From contig JAEYSM010000058.1 in NCBI GenBank assembly GCA_023434665.1, forward strand, positions 135,852 through 199,851: a stretch of 64,000 bases of DNA. Direction: 5' to 3'. The stretch is from Bacteroidota bacterium (GTDB lineage: Bacteria; Bacteroidota; Bacteroidia; Bacteroidales; Lentimicrobiaceae). Both the position numbers and the translations under genes were made by a program. A model generated the notes under the pieces. That model saw only the letters and a program-made list of their open reading frames with translations. It had not been told where the DNA came from and ran no database searches. Shown one piece after another: positions 25,291 through 34,235 of the stretch; position 1 is the first letter of the stretch; every line of letters starts with the position of its first letter.

Positions 25291-26169
25291 TCATATACGA
25301 ATATCACGACCCCACATAAGCTTCTGCCTGATTGTAGTAAAAAAATTATCATTCATTCGCTGAACAAGATTGATATTAAATGTTTCCTTTTTAACTATCA
25401 GTTCTGTTTCAGCATCAATGGTTTCGTATCTGCTGTCGAGTCCAATTAAAAATTGAGGAATACGGCCTTCAACTCTGACTTTAAGTATACATTTGTCGGA
25501 AATAACGACCGGACGAACTGTTAAATTGTGTGTCGCAATAGGTGTAATAACAAAATTCTCGCTATCGGGGGCAAGTATTGGTCCATTACAACTTAGAGAA
25601 TAGGCAGTTGAACCTGTTGGCGTTGCTATGATTACTCCATCACCCCAATATCCATTAAGTAGAATATCATCAACATAAACCGAAACCAGGATCATGGAAC
25701 CTGAGTCTTTCTTATTGATAGTTAGTTCATTTAATGCATAATTATACTTCCCAAACAGGTTTTGTTCTGTTTCAAGTCTGATTAAACTTCGGCGATCCAG
25801 TTTAAAGTTCCCTGAAATAATATCATTCACTGCTTCATTAATCTCCTCTTTATGGATACTTGATAAAAAACCCATCCGGCCAAGATTAATTCCCATTACC
25901 GGAATTCCCGAATTACCGAGATATGTTATTGCATCAAGCATTGTTCCGTCGCCACCAACCGAAATCAAAAAATCTGTTTTACCTTTTAAATCATCATAAT
26001 GATTAAAAGTGCTTGTAGATACGGGAATATCAACTTTTGATCGGATAAATTCATAGAATGAATCAGCAATGGATATTGTAATATTTTCGGATAAAAGTTT
26101 GTTTATCAGAAGCTGCAGATAGTTAATTCTGTCATCTGTAAAAACCTTACCGAAGATAGCTACTTGCAT
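25291..26169 (-). CDS. nadK: NAD kinase
   Basis: Phosphorylates NAD to NADP with ATP. 292 residues. The catalytic GGDGT motif lies at 72-76 (SVGGDGTMLDA), followed by NLGRMGFLSS, the conserved NE-type segment ALNELTINK and TPTGSTAYSLSCNGPIL, all standard for the family. It precedes the DUF6089 gene by 85 bases, with a promoter in the gap, so it is probably a separate but adjacent unit. It diverges from the aldo/keto reductase gene. Confidence 0.95.
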   Translation of the reverse strand: MQVAIFGKVFTDDRINYLQLLINKLLSENITISIADSFYEFIRSKVDIPVSTSTFNHYDDLKGKTDFLISVGGDGTMLDAITYLGNSGIPVMGINLGRMGFLSSIHKEEINEAVNDIISGNFKLDRRSLIRLETEQNLFGKYNYALNELTINKKDSGSMILVSVYVDDILLNGYWGDGVIIATPTGSTAYSLSCNGPILAPDSENFVITPIATHNLTVRPVVISDKCILKVRVEGRIPQFLIGLDSRYETIDAETELIVKKETFNINLVQRMNDNFFTTIRQKLMWGRDIRI

Positions 26170-26230
26170 AGTGCCGGATTTTTTGCTAAATTAATAGTTT
26201 AAATAATAGGTATATAATAAAACAGCATAG

Positions 26231-26261
26231 TTTGGAAAGTTTTAAGAAATTTGTACTTTTA
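26231..26261 (+). promoter_or_regulatory. Promoter for the aldo/keto reductase gene
   Basis: TTTG (26231-26234), 19 bases, TACTTTTA (26254-26261), matching seven of eight positions including the fixed TA. Predicted leader about 12 bases. Confidence 0.6.
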
Positions 26262-26279
26262 TTGTAATCCCTTTTACCA

Positions 26280-27107
26280 ATGTCACAGCTTCATGTTTTA
26301 AGGTTAAATAATGATGTGATGATACCTGTAGTAGGATTGGGTGTTTATAAAATGCCTGCTACTATCAATACCCTCAAAGCTATTGAACATAGCATAAGGG
26401 TGGGGTACCGACACATTGACACAGCCCGTATTTATAATAACGAAGAGATTGTTGGCAAGGCTATAAATGCTTCATTTGTGCCACGCGAACATATTTTTGT
26501 GACGACAAAGCTCTGGAATTCAGATCATGGATATGATAATACAATTAAAGCGTTTCATAAAAGCCTCGATCGGTTGAACCTCCGATATGTAGATCTGTAT
26601 CTAATTCATTGGCCTGTGCAAGGAAAAAGAAAAGATACCTGGAAAGCACTCGAAACTCTGTATGAAGAAGGAAAGTGTAAGGCAATTGGCGTAAGTAACT
26701 ATTTGTTACCTCATCTCGAAGATCTTATGAGTTATTGCAAGATCACTCCTGCAGTAAACCAGATCGAAATGCACCCGTACATTTTTGGAAGTCGAATAGA
26801 AACAATCAATTTTTGCAGACAAAACAGTATTGTTCCTGTTGCTTACAGTCCGCTTACAAAGGGGCAGAAACTTAAAGACCCTGTATTGATCAAGATGGCA
26901 ACTAAGTACAAAAGATCAACGGCTCAAATTTTACTAAGATGGGCTGTCCAACATAGTTTTGTGGTGATTCCTAAATCTTCTGTTCATAGCCGCATTACTG
27001 AAAATCACGAAATATTTGATTTCCAGATTTCTCAACAGGATATGGAAATTCTTGATGTTATGGATGAGGGTCTTGCTACCGGATGGGATCCTTCAGACAC
27101 TAATTAA
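26280..27107 (+). CDS. Aldo/keto reductase
   Basis: NADPH-dependent reductase of the AKR superfamily, AKR5-like (2,5-diketo-D-gluconate reductase type). 275 residues, a complete TIM barrel. The catalytic tetrad is visible: D47 and Y52 in HIDTARIYNNEE, K77 in VTTKLWNS and H110 in LYLIHWPVQG. The cofactor segment VIPKSSVHSRITEN near residue 240 fits NADP binding. Substrate cannot be read from sequence. deoC starts 47 bases later on the same strand. Confidence 0.92.
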   Translation: MSQLHVLRLNNDVMIPVVGLGVYKMPATINTLKAIEHSIRVGYRHIDTARIYNNEEIVGKAINASFVPREHIFVTTKLWNSDHGYDNTIKAFHKSLDRLNLRYVDLYLIHWPVQGKRKDTWKALETLYEEGKCKAIGVSNYLLPHLEDLMSYCKITPAVNQIEMHPYIFGSRIETINFCRQNSIVPVAYSPLTKGQKLKDPVLIKMATKYKRSTAQILLRWAVQHSFVVIPKSSVHSRITENHEIFDFQISQQDMEILDVMDEGLATGWDPSDTN

Positions 27108-27154
27108 TTCCAGAAATCAAACTAATTATTATTTTTACTCCGAATTTATCAACT

Positions 27155-27994
27155 ATGACTTACGATAATATTTTTAATCAGGACTCTGTAAAGCTGGAAA
27201 TTAATAGCATTTTCGAAGGTAATTCACCACATTTTAGTTCAGACCTGGAAGCCTATAAATTTGCTCTAAGCATACTCGACCTTACGACTCTTGAAGGAAG
27301 TGACAAAACCGATACTATTGAACAGCTCTGCTCAAAAGCTATTGGCTTTGAAAATTATGGATTACCCAATGTAGCAGCTGTTTGCGTTTACCCGGTTTTT
27401 GTCCGTCAGGCGCGTGAATTACTTAAGGATACAAATATCCGCGTTGCGAGCGTAGCTGGGGCATTTCCCTCAGGACAATCACCTTTACACATCAAGCTTA
27501 GTGAAATACAATATGCTATTGATGAAGGAGCTGATGAAATCGATATGGTTATTTCGCGTGGTAAATTCCTTGAAGGAAAATACCAGGAAGTTGGAGATGA
27601 AATAAATGATATAAAATCTATTTGTAAAGACGTCCATCTTAAGGTCATACTCGAAACAGGAGAATTGAACGACCTCAATATGATCTACCACGCATCCATG
27701 ATTGCTATGGAAGCTGGTGGAGATTTCATTAAAACCTCCACAGGAAAAATTCCTGTTGCAGCTACTCCTGAAGCATCGTATGTGATGTTAAAGGCAATAA
27801 AAGAACATAAAGACAAACATGGTAAGATGGTTGGGTTTAAACCTGCTGGAGGTATTTCAACACCCGAACAAGCTTTTAATTATATCAAACTAATAGAGAA
27901 TATTTTAGGAAAAGATTGGTTATCTCCTGAATATTTCAGAATTGGGGCGAGCAGACTTGCAAATAATCTTTTGTTAAAATTAACTACCCACTAA
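27155..27994 (+). CDS. deoC: Deoxyribose-phosphate aldolase
   Basis: Cleaves 2-deoxyribose 5-phosphate to glyceraldehyde 3-phosphate and acetaldehyde, the last step of deoxynucleoside salvage. 279 residues, as in the longer DeoC form. The Schiff-base lysine lies in DFIKTSTGK (K193); the second catalytic lysine is in VGFKPAGGI; EIDMVISRGKFLEG precedes them. The order with an aldo/keto reductase suggests, without proving, a shared role in aldehyde disposal. Confidence 0.93.
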   Translation: MTYDNIFNQDSVKLEINSIFEGNSPHFSSDLEAYKFALSILDLTTLEGSDKTDTIEQLCSKAIGFENYGLPNVAAVCVYPVFVRQARELLKDTNIRVASVAGAFPSGQSPLHIKLSEIQYAIDEGADEIDMVISRGKFLEGKYQEVGDEINDIKSICKDVHLKVILETGELNDLNMIYHASMIAMEAGGDFIKTSTGKIPVAATPEASYVMLKAIKEHKDKHGKMVGFKPAGGISTPEQAFNYIKLIENILGKDWLSPEYFRIGASRLANNLLLKLTTH

Positions 27995-28016
27995 TTAAAG
28001 TATATCCAACTACCCT

Positions 28017-28796
28017 ATGAATAAACTTTACAAATTTGCACTTCCTATTATATGTTTTTTGATATTCTCCAATACTTCGTTTGCACAGGTAAGTATTGAT
28101 ACTGCTAAAGATTTTTCAGTAAAAGATTTAGCAAGTAATCAGCACAGGCTCTTTGATTACCTGGATGCAGGAAAAATTGTCGTAATAGATTTTTTCACTG
28201 TTACTTGTGGCCCCTGTCAAACTTATGCTTCCCATGTAAGTGAGGCCTATGAGTATTTTGGCTGCAATCAGGGAAATGTGATATTCCTTGGTATTAACTG
28301 GGGTGCAGATAATGAGACAGTAGCCAATTTCGATACACTCTATGGAGTTACATTTCCAAGTGTCAGTGGACTTCAGGGCGGAGGGAATTCCGTTATTGAC
28401 AGTTTCGAAGTAAGGTCCTATCCTTCAGTGTGTGTAATAACGCCTGACAGAAATATCTTTACTCCATATATTTGGTTACCCGCCTACGATAGTATTGTAC
28501 GGGAAGTGACTGCAGCGGGTGGTATCCCAATGAATTGCACTGTTTCAGTTAATGAAACTGAAATTAAAGACGATTACATCATAATATTCCCCGACGGTAG
28601 CGTAAAGGTAAATCTGCCTTCCTCATACAATGAAGTGGTTCTATCGTTATACTCCATTGATGGGAAATTATTATACAGTGAACCTACACAATATAATGCC
28701 TTGATTAAAATTCCTCAAGGAAAAGGATTTTATATACTCCGCCTGACTTCAGGGAAGAAACTGCTTGCGTCAAGAAAATTTGTCAGATTATTTTAA
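28017..28796 (+). CDS. Secreted thioredoxin-like protein with type IX sorting domain
   Basis: 259 residues in three parts. A signal peptide (1-23, ending SFAQ); a thioredoxin/AhpC-TSA fold (about 30-160) with the redox motif CGPC (C64, C67) and the cis-proline segment RSYPSVCVITP; and a C-terminal domain of about 75 residues (185-259) with the pattern of T9SS type A sorting domains: DDYIIIFPDGSVKVNLP, LSLYSIDGKLLY and a final KLLASRKFVRLF. The tail implies export across the outer membrane by the Por/Gld machinery and surface attachment or release. A surface redox protein is inferred. It follows deoC by 22 bases, perhaps by chance. Confidence 0.85.
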   Translation: MNKLYKFALPIICFLIFSNTSFAQVSIDTAKDFSVKDLASNQHRLFDYLDAGKIVVIDFFTVTCGPCQTYASHVSEAYEYFGCNQGNVIFLGINWGADNETVANFDTLYGVTFPSVSGLQGGGNSVIDSFEVRSYPSVCVITPDRNIFTPYIWLPAYDSIVREVTAAGGIPMNCTVSVNETEIKDDYIIIFPDGSVKVNLPSSYNEVVLSLYSIDGKLLYSEPTQYNALIKIPQGKGFYILRLTSGKKLLASRKFVRLF

Positions 28797-28876
28797 TTAT
28801 CCTTTCGTTCCAATGTTTTTATGGTATATAATTTGATTATATATTGATAACATTATCCATCTAATAAAAACATCAA

Positions 28877-29290
28877 ATGAGAACTAAAATAAAAATATTC
28901 CTAGTGGTGCTAGCAACTGCTTTCCTTACCTCTTGTACTCTTGAAGAAGATCTTGATCCTATCTCAGATGATGCAAGGGATAAGTTTATTGATACCTGGA
29001 TGTTCTACGAAAATGAGGCGGTTCGTGCTTCCAGTTACTCTGTAAACATTACAAAAGATCCGGGTAATTCAGCGCAGGTGCTGTTGAAAAACTTTGGCAA
29101 CATGGGGCATGCATATAGCGCATACGGCATTGTAACTACTTCACGTATTGAGGTCCCATCACAGGAAATTTATAGCGGGATTATAATTGAAGGAACCGGA
29201 AGGCTGATCTCTACTGATGAAATGGAATGGGAATATACAATAACCGGGGGTGGTGAATTAGAGGCATATACTGCCACTGCTACCCGTTAA
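28877..29290 (+). CDS. Small lipoprotein of unknown function
   Basis: 137 residues. A lipoprotein signal ends at LTSC with the lipid-bearing cysteine C20, followed by Thr-Leu-Glu-Glu-Asp. The mature part (about 117 residues) is probably a small beta sandwich or lipocalin-like barrel: DKFIDTWMFYENEAVRASSY looks like the opening strand of a 'refold and bind' domain, and strands alternate to the end. I do not recognise a named family. It stands alone and converges with the DUF4296 gene over a 117-base spacer without an obvious hairpin. Confidence 0.75.
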   Translation: MRTKIKIFLVVLATAFLTSCTLEEDLDPISDDARDKFIDTWMFYENEAVRASSYSVNITKDPGNSAQVLLKNFGNMGHAYSAYGIVTTSRIEVPSQEIYSGIIIEGTGRLISTDEMEWEYTITGGGELEAYTATATR

Positions 29291-29407
29291 ATATTAGTTC
29301 CTTTTTTTAAAATTGACGGAGAGGTTTGTTCTCTTGTAGTTGATCTAAATTATAAACAACATCCTAAAATTCTAGATGTCCACACTCGTAAATAAGGCAA
29401 ATAAAGA

Positions 29408-29833
29408 CTATTTTTTTAAGGAATCCAGATCGATCTTCTTAATATCCAGCTTCTCAGGGCCAAAATTTATGCTGTCTTTTTTCCTTGTTAAAATATTGAT
29501 CTTTTCATCCATCATTTTCTGATAGTTTTCAAGATCCTGCTGGTAGTAAAATAGGTTTTCCTTAAACTGGTCAGGTGTAATATCATAATAATAAAACAGT
29601 GAATCGTAGGCCCTTTTAGCCAAAATAGTCATACTGTCGTTAGATATTTTTGTTTGATGCATTTTTAATGCAGCTTCAGTAATTTCCAGATCAGCTAAAA
29701 TTCTGACCATCTTTTCTTCTACTATAAAACGGTCGTCCTTTGGCCTCGGATTGTCTCCCCGGCTACATCCTGACAAACAAATGATCCCGGCGCAAGCCAG
29801 GATCACTGAAATAATTATTATTTGTTTTTTCAT
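29408..29833 (-). CDS. DUF4296 lipoprotein
   Basis: 141 residues. Lipobox CLSGC with C23 as the modified cysteine; the mature part is helical: EEKMVRILADLEITEAAL and QFKENLFYYQQDLENYQKMM are the two conserved blocks of DUF4296, a family confined to Bacteroidota. Function unknown; location is predicted to be a periplasm-facing lipoprotein. Its ATG overlaps the stop of the upstream OmpH-like gene by four bases (ATGA), so they are translationally coupled and probably work together. Confidence 0.82.
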   Translation of the reverse strand: MKKQIIIISVILACAGIICLSGCSRGDNPRPKDDRFIVEEKMVRILADLEITEAALKMHQTKISNDSMTILAKRAYDSLFYYYDITPDQFKENLFYYQQDLENYQKMMDEKINILTRKKDSINFGPEKLDIKKIDLDSLKK

Positions 29834-30537
29834 TTCTGCTTGTTGAATTCTTCGTTCAAAAGCTTAAGTACATCTTGTGTAATATCAAGTGAATCATTGG
29901 CTGATAAAATACTTCCTCCCCTATTATAGGAGAATATATAATCGAAATTCATTCTCTGATTATATCTTTTAAGGAAGTTTTGCATACTATCGAGCAGAAG
30001 CTGGTTCATTTCAAATTCTCTATTAGCAAGCTCTGAAGAATATCTTTCGCGTAGTTGCATAAGATTTTGTTGCTCTTGCATAAGACTGCCATAAACTTCC
30101 TGTGCAGAAGCTTCTGAAATGCTGCCTTTATTTACCTGTTCCTGGAAGTAGGCTGCATCTTTCTCCAAAGACTTTTGCTTATTTGATACTTCGGATTCAT
30201 ATCTTGTTGTTCTCTGTTCCAGTTCTTCGCGCATTTGTTTCACAAGATCGTAGTGCAACAAAATTGTATCACTATTGACATAAGCAACTGATACCGAACC
30301 TGATGATGCCTTTTGAATAGCTTTTACAGGTATCTGTCTATCAGGCTTTAATACGACAAAATATAGGATTATGACCCCAATCAATAAAATGATATTTATA
30401 ATGGTCAGAACTAAGTTAAGATTTCCTTTACGGGCTCCATTTGTCGGTTTTTGAAGTTCTTGCTCGTTCAGGTTGTTGTTTTCAGAATTGAGATTCTCTT
30501 TGTGTTCCTCAGAAAAAATTATATTGTCTTCAGCCAT
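29830..30537 (-). CDS. Membrane-anchored OmpH/Skp-like protein
   Basis: 235 residues. Unlike the two OmpH proteins beside bamA, it lacks a cleavable signal: about 40 polar cytoplasmic residues precede a single membrane helix (about 41-63), and the Skp-like part follows (about 80-230): VAYVNSDTILLHYDLVKQM, a long coiled coil (about 100-190) and FDYIFSYNRGGSILSANDSL. It would be an inner-membrane-tethered periplasmic chaperone or spacer. It is coupled to the DUF4296 lipoprotein gene by a four-base overlap. Confidence 0.85.
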   Translation of the reverse strand: MAEDNIIFSEEHKENLNSENNNLNEQELQKPTNGARKGNLNLVLTIINIILLIGVIILYFVVLKPDRQIPVKAIQKASSGSVSVAYVNSDTILLHYDLVKQMREELEQRTTRYESEVSNKQKSLEKDAAYFQEQVNKGSISEASAQEVYGSLMQEQQNLMQLRERYSSELANREFEMNQLLLDSMQNFLKRYNQRMNFDYIFSYNRGGSILSANDSLDITQDVLKLLNEEFNKQK

Positions 30538-30594
30538 GACTGGTTTATAAATTAAATTCGGTGCTAATTTAACAGAATATTATGGAACAATTGG

Positions 30595-32796
30595 TTAATT
30601 ACCGAGATCTGATAGAAATTTTATACGCATTAGTCGTATCTCTTCTTCAGAAAATTCATCTTCTCCAAGTTCAACCAGTGCATCCTGGATTGAGTCGCTT
30701 TCGGCTTCCCTGAAAAATTCATAAATTTCTTCCTGATGATAAGGGTCGACATACTCATTTACATAATAAGACAAATCGAGTTTTGTACCCGAAGAAACGA
30801 TTCGCTCAATCTCTGTAAGTAACTCACTTATTGTCATACTTTTTGCCAGTGCAATATCTTCAAGAGAAACTTTCCTGTCTATACTCTGAATGATATACAC
30901 CTTCAGGCCTGACTTGTTAACAACTGATTTGACAACCATATCCATAGGCCTGATTATTTCGTTTTCTTCAACGTACGTTTTAATAAGCTTCAGGAATGGT
31001 TCTCCATATTTTTGGGCTTTGCCTGATCCCACTCCTGTTATCTGCTTCAGTTCATCAAAAGTTACCGGATACTGAATTGCCATATCTTCTAATGAAGGAT
31101 CCTGAAAGATAACAAAAGGTGGCAGATTTTCTTTTCTTGATATCTCTTTTCGCAAATCTTTCAACATTGTAAAAAGAACTTTATCAGCGGTACTGGTTTT
31201 AGCACCCTCTGCAAAGAAATCTTCTTCTTCGGCATTTTCGTAATCATGATCCCGGGTAAGCATGATAGATCGGGGATTATCAAGAAACTTATGCCCTTCG
31301 GGTGTGACTTTCAAAAGTCCATAATTCTCAATATCTTTTACCAGGAGTCGCTCAATCAGCATTTGTCTGATTACTGCATTCCAATATTTTTCATCATGTT
31401 CAATCCCCTTACCAAAAACTTCAAGTTGATTATGTTTGAACGATTTGTTATTGGCTGATAATTTTCCCGTTATAATTCCAATGATGTGTTTTGCTTTAAA
31501 TTGCTGCTTAACAGCCAATACAGTTTCAAGAACCAGTTCTACTGCATCCTGTCCTTCAAATTTTGTCTTTGGATGGAGGCAGTTGTCACAGCTACCGCAA
31601 TTATCTTCACGAAATACTTCTCCGAAATAATGCAACAACTGTTTACGCCTACATACGGATGATTCAGCGTATGCGACAGTCTCCAGTAACAATTGGCTTG
31701 CTATTTCCTGCTCAGCAACCTGTTTATTTTTATTGAATTTTTCAAGTTTCTGAATATCGTCATAACTATAAAAAGCGATGCAATTTCCTTCCCCATCATC
31801 ACGACCAGCTCTACCGGTTTCCTGATAGTATCCCTCGAGACTCTTTGGAATATCATGGTGAATAACATACCGTACATCCGGCTTGTCGATACCCATACCA
31901 AATGCAATAGTAGCGACGATCACATCAATTTCCTCCATAAGGAACTTATCCTGATTGATTACCCTGGTATGCGAATCCAAACCTGCATGATATGGGAGAG
32001 CTTTAATTCCATTTACCTGAAGTGTCTCTGCAAGTTCCTCAACCTTTTTGCGGCTTAAGCAATAAACAATACCTGATTTGCCTGGCTGAGATTTGATATA
32101 CTTTATAATATCCTTTATTACTTCCTCCCCTTTAGGTCTTACTTCATAATACAGGTTTGATCTATTGAATGAAGAAATGAAGAGCTTAGCGTCCATCATG
32201 TTAAGATTCTTCTGAATATCCTGCTGAACCTTTGGAGTTGCAGTAGCTGTAAGTGCTATTATTGGTACCCTTTTCCCAATCGACTCAATTATTGGACGCA
32301 ATCTACGGTACTCAGGTCTGAAATCATGTCCCCATTCTGAAATACAATGAGCTTCATCTATTGCAAAAAATGAAATGTTTATGTCTTTAAAGAATTGAAC
32401 ATTTTCATCTTTTGTAAGGGACTCCGGAGCTACATATAGTAATTTGGTTTTTCCTGACAACAGATCCTTTCTCACCTCAGCTATTTCATTCTTTGCCAAT
32501 GAGGAATTGAGCACATGGGCAATTCCCTTTTCAGCGCCAAAATTTCTAATGGCATCAACCTGATTTTTCATCAGGGCAATAAGAGGAGATATTATTATGG
32601 CGGTTCCATCACTAATAAGCGCAGGCAATTGATAGCACATAGATTTACCTCCGCCCGTTGGCATTATGACAAAAGTATCATGACCATCAAGCAGGCTTTC
32701 TATTATAGCTTCCTGATTCCCTTTAAATGAATCAAAACCGAAGATTTTTTTTAGTAGTTCGTTTAATGAAGTTTTTACGACTTTCTTACCCATCAT
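30595..32796 (-). CDS. recQ: ATP-dependent DNA helicase RecQ
   Basis: 3'-5' helicase in recombination and fork repair. 733 residues: Walker A TGGGKS (47-52); motif II DEAHC in FFAIDEAHCISEWGHDFRPE; motif VI QETGRAGRDD; the zinc site in the RecQ C-terminal domain (CRRKQLLHYF ... CGSCDNC, about 380-405); a winged helix; and an HRDC domain (about 540-620, FVIFQDPSLEDMA). About 100 further residues follow, rich in acidic residues, as seen in other Bacteroidota RecQ proteins. The start may be the first or second Met. Promoter about 75 bases upstream. Confidence 0.95.
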   Translation of the reverse strand: MMGKKVVKTSLNELLKKIFGFDSFKGNQEAIIESLLDGHDTFVIMPTGGGKSMCYQLPALISDGTAIIISPLIALMKNQVDAIRNFGAEKGIAHVLNSSLAKNEIAEVRKDLLSGKTKLLYVAPESLTKDENVQFFKDINISFFAIDEAHCISEWGHDFRPEYRRLRPIIESIGKRVPIIALTATATPKVQQDIQKNLNMMDAKLFISSFNRSNLYYEVRPKGEEVIKDIIKYIKSQPGKSGIVYCLSRKKVEELAETLQVNGIKALPYHAGLDSHTRVINQDKFLMEEIDVIVATIAFGMGIDKPDVRYVIHHDIPKSLEGYYQETGRAGRDDGEGNCIAFYSYDDIQKLEKFNKNKQVAEQEIASQLLLETVAYAESSVCRRKQLLHYFGEVFREDNCGSCDNCLHPKTKFEGQDAVELVLETVLAVKQQFKAKHIIGIITGKLSANNKSFKHNQLEVFGKGIEHDEKYWNAVIRQMLIERLLVKDIENYGLLKVTPEGHKFLDNPRSIMLTRDHDYENAEEEDFFAEGAKTSTADKVLFTMLKDLRKEISRKENLPPFVIFQDPSLEDMAIQYPVTFDELKQITGVGSGKAQKYGEPFLKLIKTYVEENEIIRPMDMVVKSVVNKSGLKVYIIQSIDRKVSLEDIALAKSMTISELLTEIERIVSSGTKLDLSYYVNEYVDPYHQEEIYEFFREAESDSIQDALVELGEDEFSEEEIRLMRIKFLSDLGN

Positions 32797-33195
32797 AGTT
32801 CATTATGACACTCATAAAAAGTTAACAGAGTGTAAATATTTTAGTTAGCTTAAAAACGACGATTCTTAACAAATATAATTAATCATTCAAAAGATCACAA
32901 CTCTTTGCAAAAATATTTTAGCCTGTAAAACCAATATTATAAATAATTAACACCTCTGCTTTCCTGTCTTTCACTCAATAAAATTTCCTTCCCTTTCGGG
33001 ATGAGTTTAAATCAATTCCACAATAGGATTTTGCTAATTACTTATTATCAGGTCCCGGACTTTAGCTATTTCTGGCAAAAGGAGTGCAAATTTGATAAAA
33101 TTTTTAATGTGAATTACAAGAAAATGTAATTAGTGTACCTTGATTACATGCAACTTGCGATAATGGGCTTAGCACCGAGAAACTATTTATAGTTG
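32797..33195. other. Longest non-coding gap (about 400 bases, AT-rich)
   Basis: Between divergent recQ and kdsD. It holds the recQ promoter, the kdsD -7 element at its right end and a hairpin AATTACA (33112-33118) / TGTAATT (33125-33131). I found no ORF with a plausible start and no tRNA or known RNA motif. A small RNA cannot be excluded. Confidence 0.5.
32870..32901 (-). promoter_or_regulatory. Promoter for recQ
   Basis: Minus strand GTTG (32901-32898), 20 bases, TATATTTG (32877-32870, exact TAnnTTTG). Predicted leader about 65 bases. Confidence 0.55.
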
Positions 33196-33203
33196 TATAT
33201 TTG
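33196..33203 (+). promoter_or_regulatory. -7 promoter element for kdsD
   Basis: TATATTTG, exact TAnnTTTG. It overlaps the in-frame TTG at 33201, so that TTG cannot be in the transcript; translation should begin at the TTG at 33225. Confidence 0.6.
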
Positions 33204-33224
33204 CACCGTTATAAAAAAAATTAT

Positions 33225-34190
33225 TTGAAAACACAGGAAGAAATCAGGGAAATAGCAGTAAGGACTATAAAAGAAGAAGCAGCTGCAATAGATCACTTAA
33301 GTGATTACCTGACAGATGATTTTGAAAAAAGCGTCAGCCTGATTTTACATTCTCAGGGAAGAGTTATTGTAACCGGAATTGGAAAGAGTGCCAACATAGC
33401 ATCTAAACTGGTGAGTACATTGAATAGTACCGGTACTCCAGCAATTTTCCTGCACGCTGCAGATGCCATTCATGGAGACCTTGGGACTATCAGGGATGAA
33501 GATATTGTAATATGTCTTTCAAAAAGTGGTGATACTCCGGAGATAAAAGTATTGGTTCCTTTGATAAAGACAATGGGCAATAAGTTAATTGCCTTAGTGG
33601 GTAACACAGATTCATATCTGGCCCGCAATGCTGATCTTCTTTTAAATACAACCGTTCAGCGTGAAGCGTGTCCTAATAATCTTGCTCCAACAGCAAGTAC
33701 AACTGCACAACTTGTAATGGGTGATGCTCTTGCTGTAGCACTTCTTGAATGCAGAGGTTTTACACGTGAAGATTTCGCTCGATATCATCCGGGTGGAGCC
33801 TTGGGGAAGAAACTTTACCTTAGAGTTTCTGATATTTATAAAAATAATGAGAAGCCTGAAGTACAGACTGAAGATGATATGCGATCAGTAATTCTTGAAA
33901 TCTCTTCCAAGAGACTAGGCGCAACTGCAGTTCTTGAAGGCAATATACTTGCAGGCATAATAACTGATGGTGATATCCGTAGAATGCTTCACCGTGACAC
34001 TCCTTTTCAGGACTTGAAAGCCAAGGATATAATGACCATTGCACCTTTGACTATTCAGTCAGATATTTTGGTTGCTGATGCTTTAGATATTATGCGTAAA
34101 AATAATATCACACAAATGCTCGTTATGGAAGATGGTATTTATGCAGGAGTTGTCCATCTTCACGATATTTTAAAAGAAGGCATAATCTGA
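33225..34190 (+). CDS. kdsD: D-arabinose 5-phosphate isomerase KdsD (SIS plus two CBS domains)
   Basis: Converts ribulose 5-phosphate to arabinose 5-phosphate, the precursor of Kdo for lipopolysaccharide. 321 residues from the TTG at 33225, close to the family length. SIS domain (about 30-190) with TGIGKSANIASKLVSTLNS, HAADAIHGDLG and CLSKSGDTPE; DFARYHPGGALGKKL links to two CBS domains (about 205-260 and 270-320). No ATG lies near the N-terminus; the residues after this TTG (KTQEEIREIAVRTIKEE) line up with the usual KdsD beginning. lptB lies two genes downstream, a common LPS grouping. Confidence 0.92.
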   Translation: MKTQEEIREIAVRTIKEEAAAIDHLSDYLTDDFEKSVSLILHSQGRVIVTGIGKSANIASKLVSTLNSTGTPAIFLHAADAIHGDLGTIRDEDIVICLSKSGDTPEIKVLVPLIKTMGNKLIALVGNTDSYLARNADLLLNTTVQREACPNNLAPTASTTAQLVMGDALAVALLECRGFTREDFARYHPGGALGKKLYLRVSDIYKNNEKPEVQTEDDMRSVILEISSKRLGATAVLEGNILAGIITDGDIRRMLHRDTPFQDLKAKDIMTIAPLTIQSDILVADALDIMRKNNITQMLVMEDGIYAGVVHLHDILKEGII

Positions 34191-34235
34191 TGGTTAGTAC
34201 CGGAGTTCCACTTTCTCATTTAATAAAAAGAAAAT

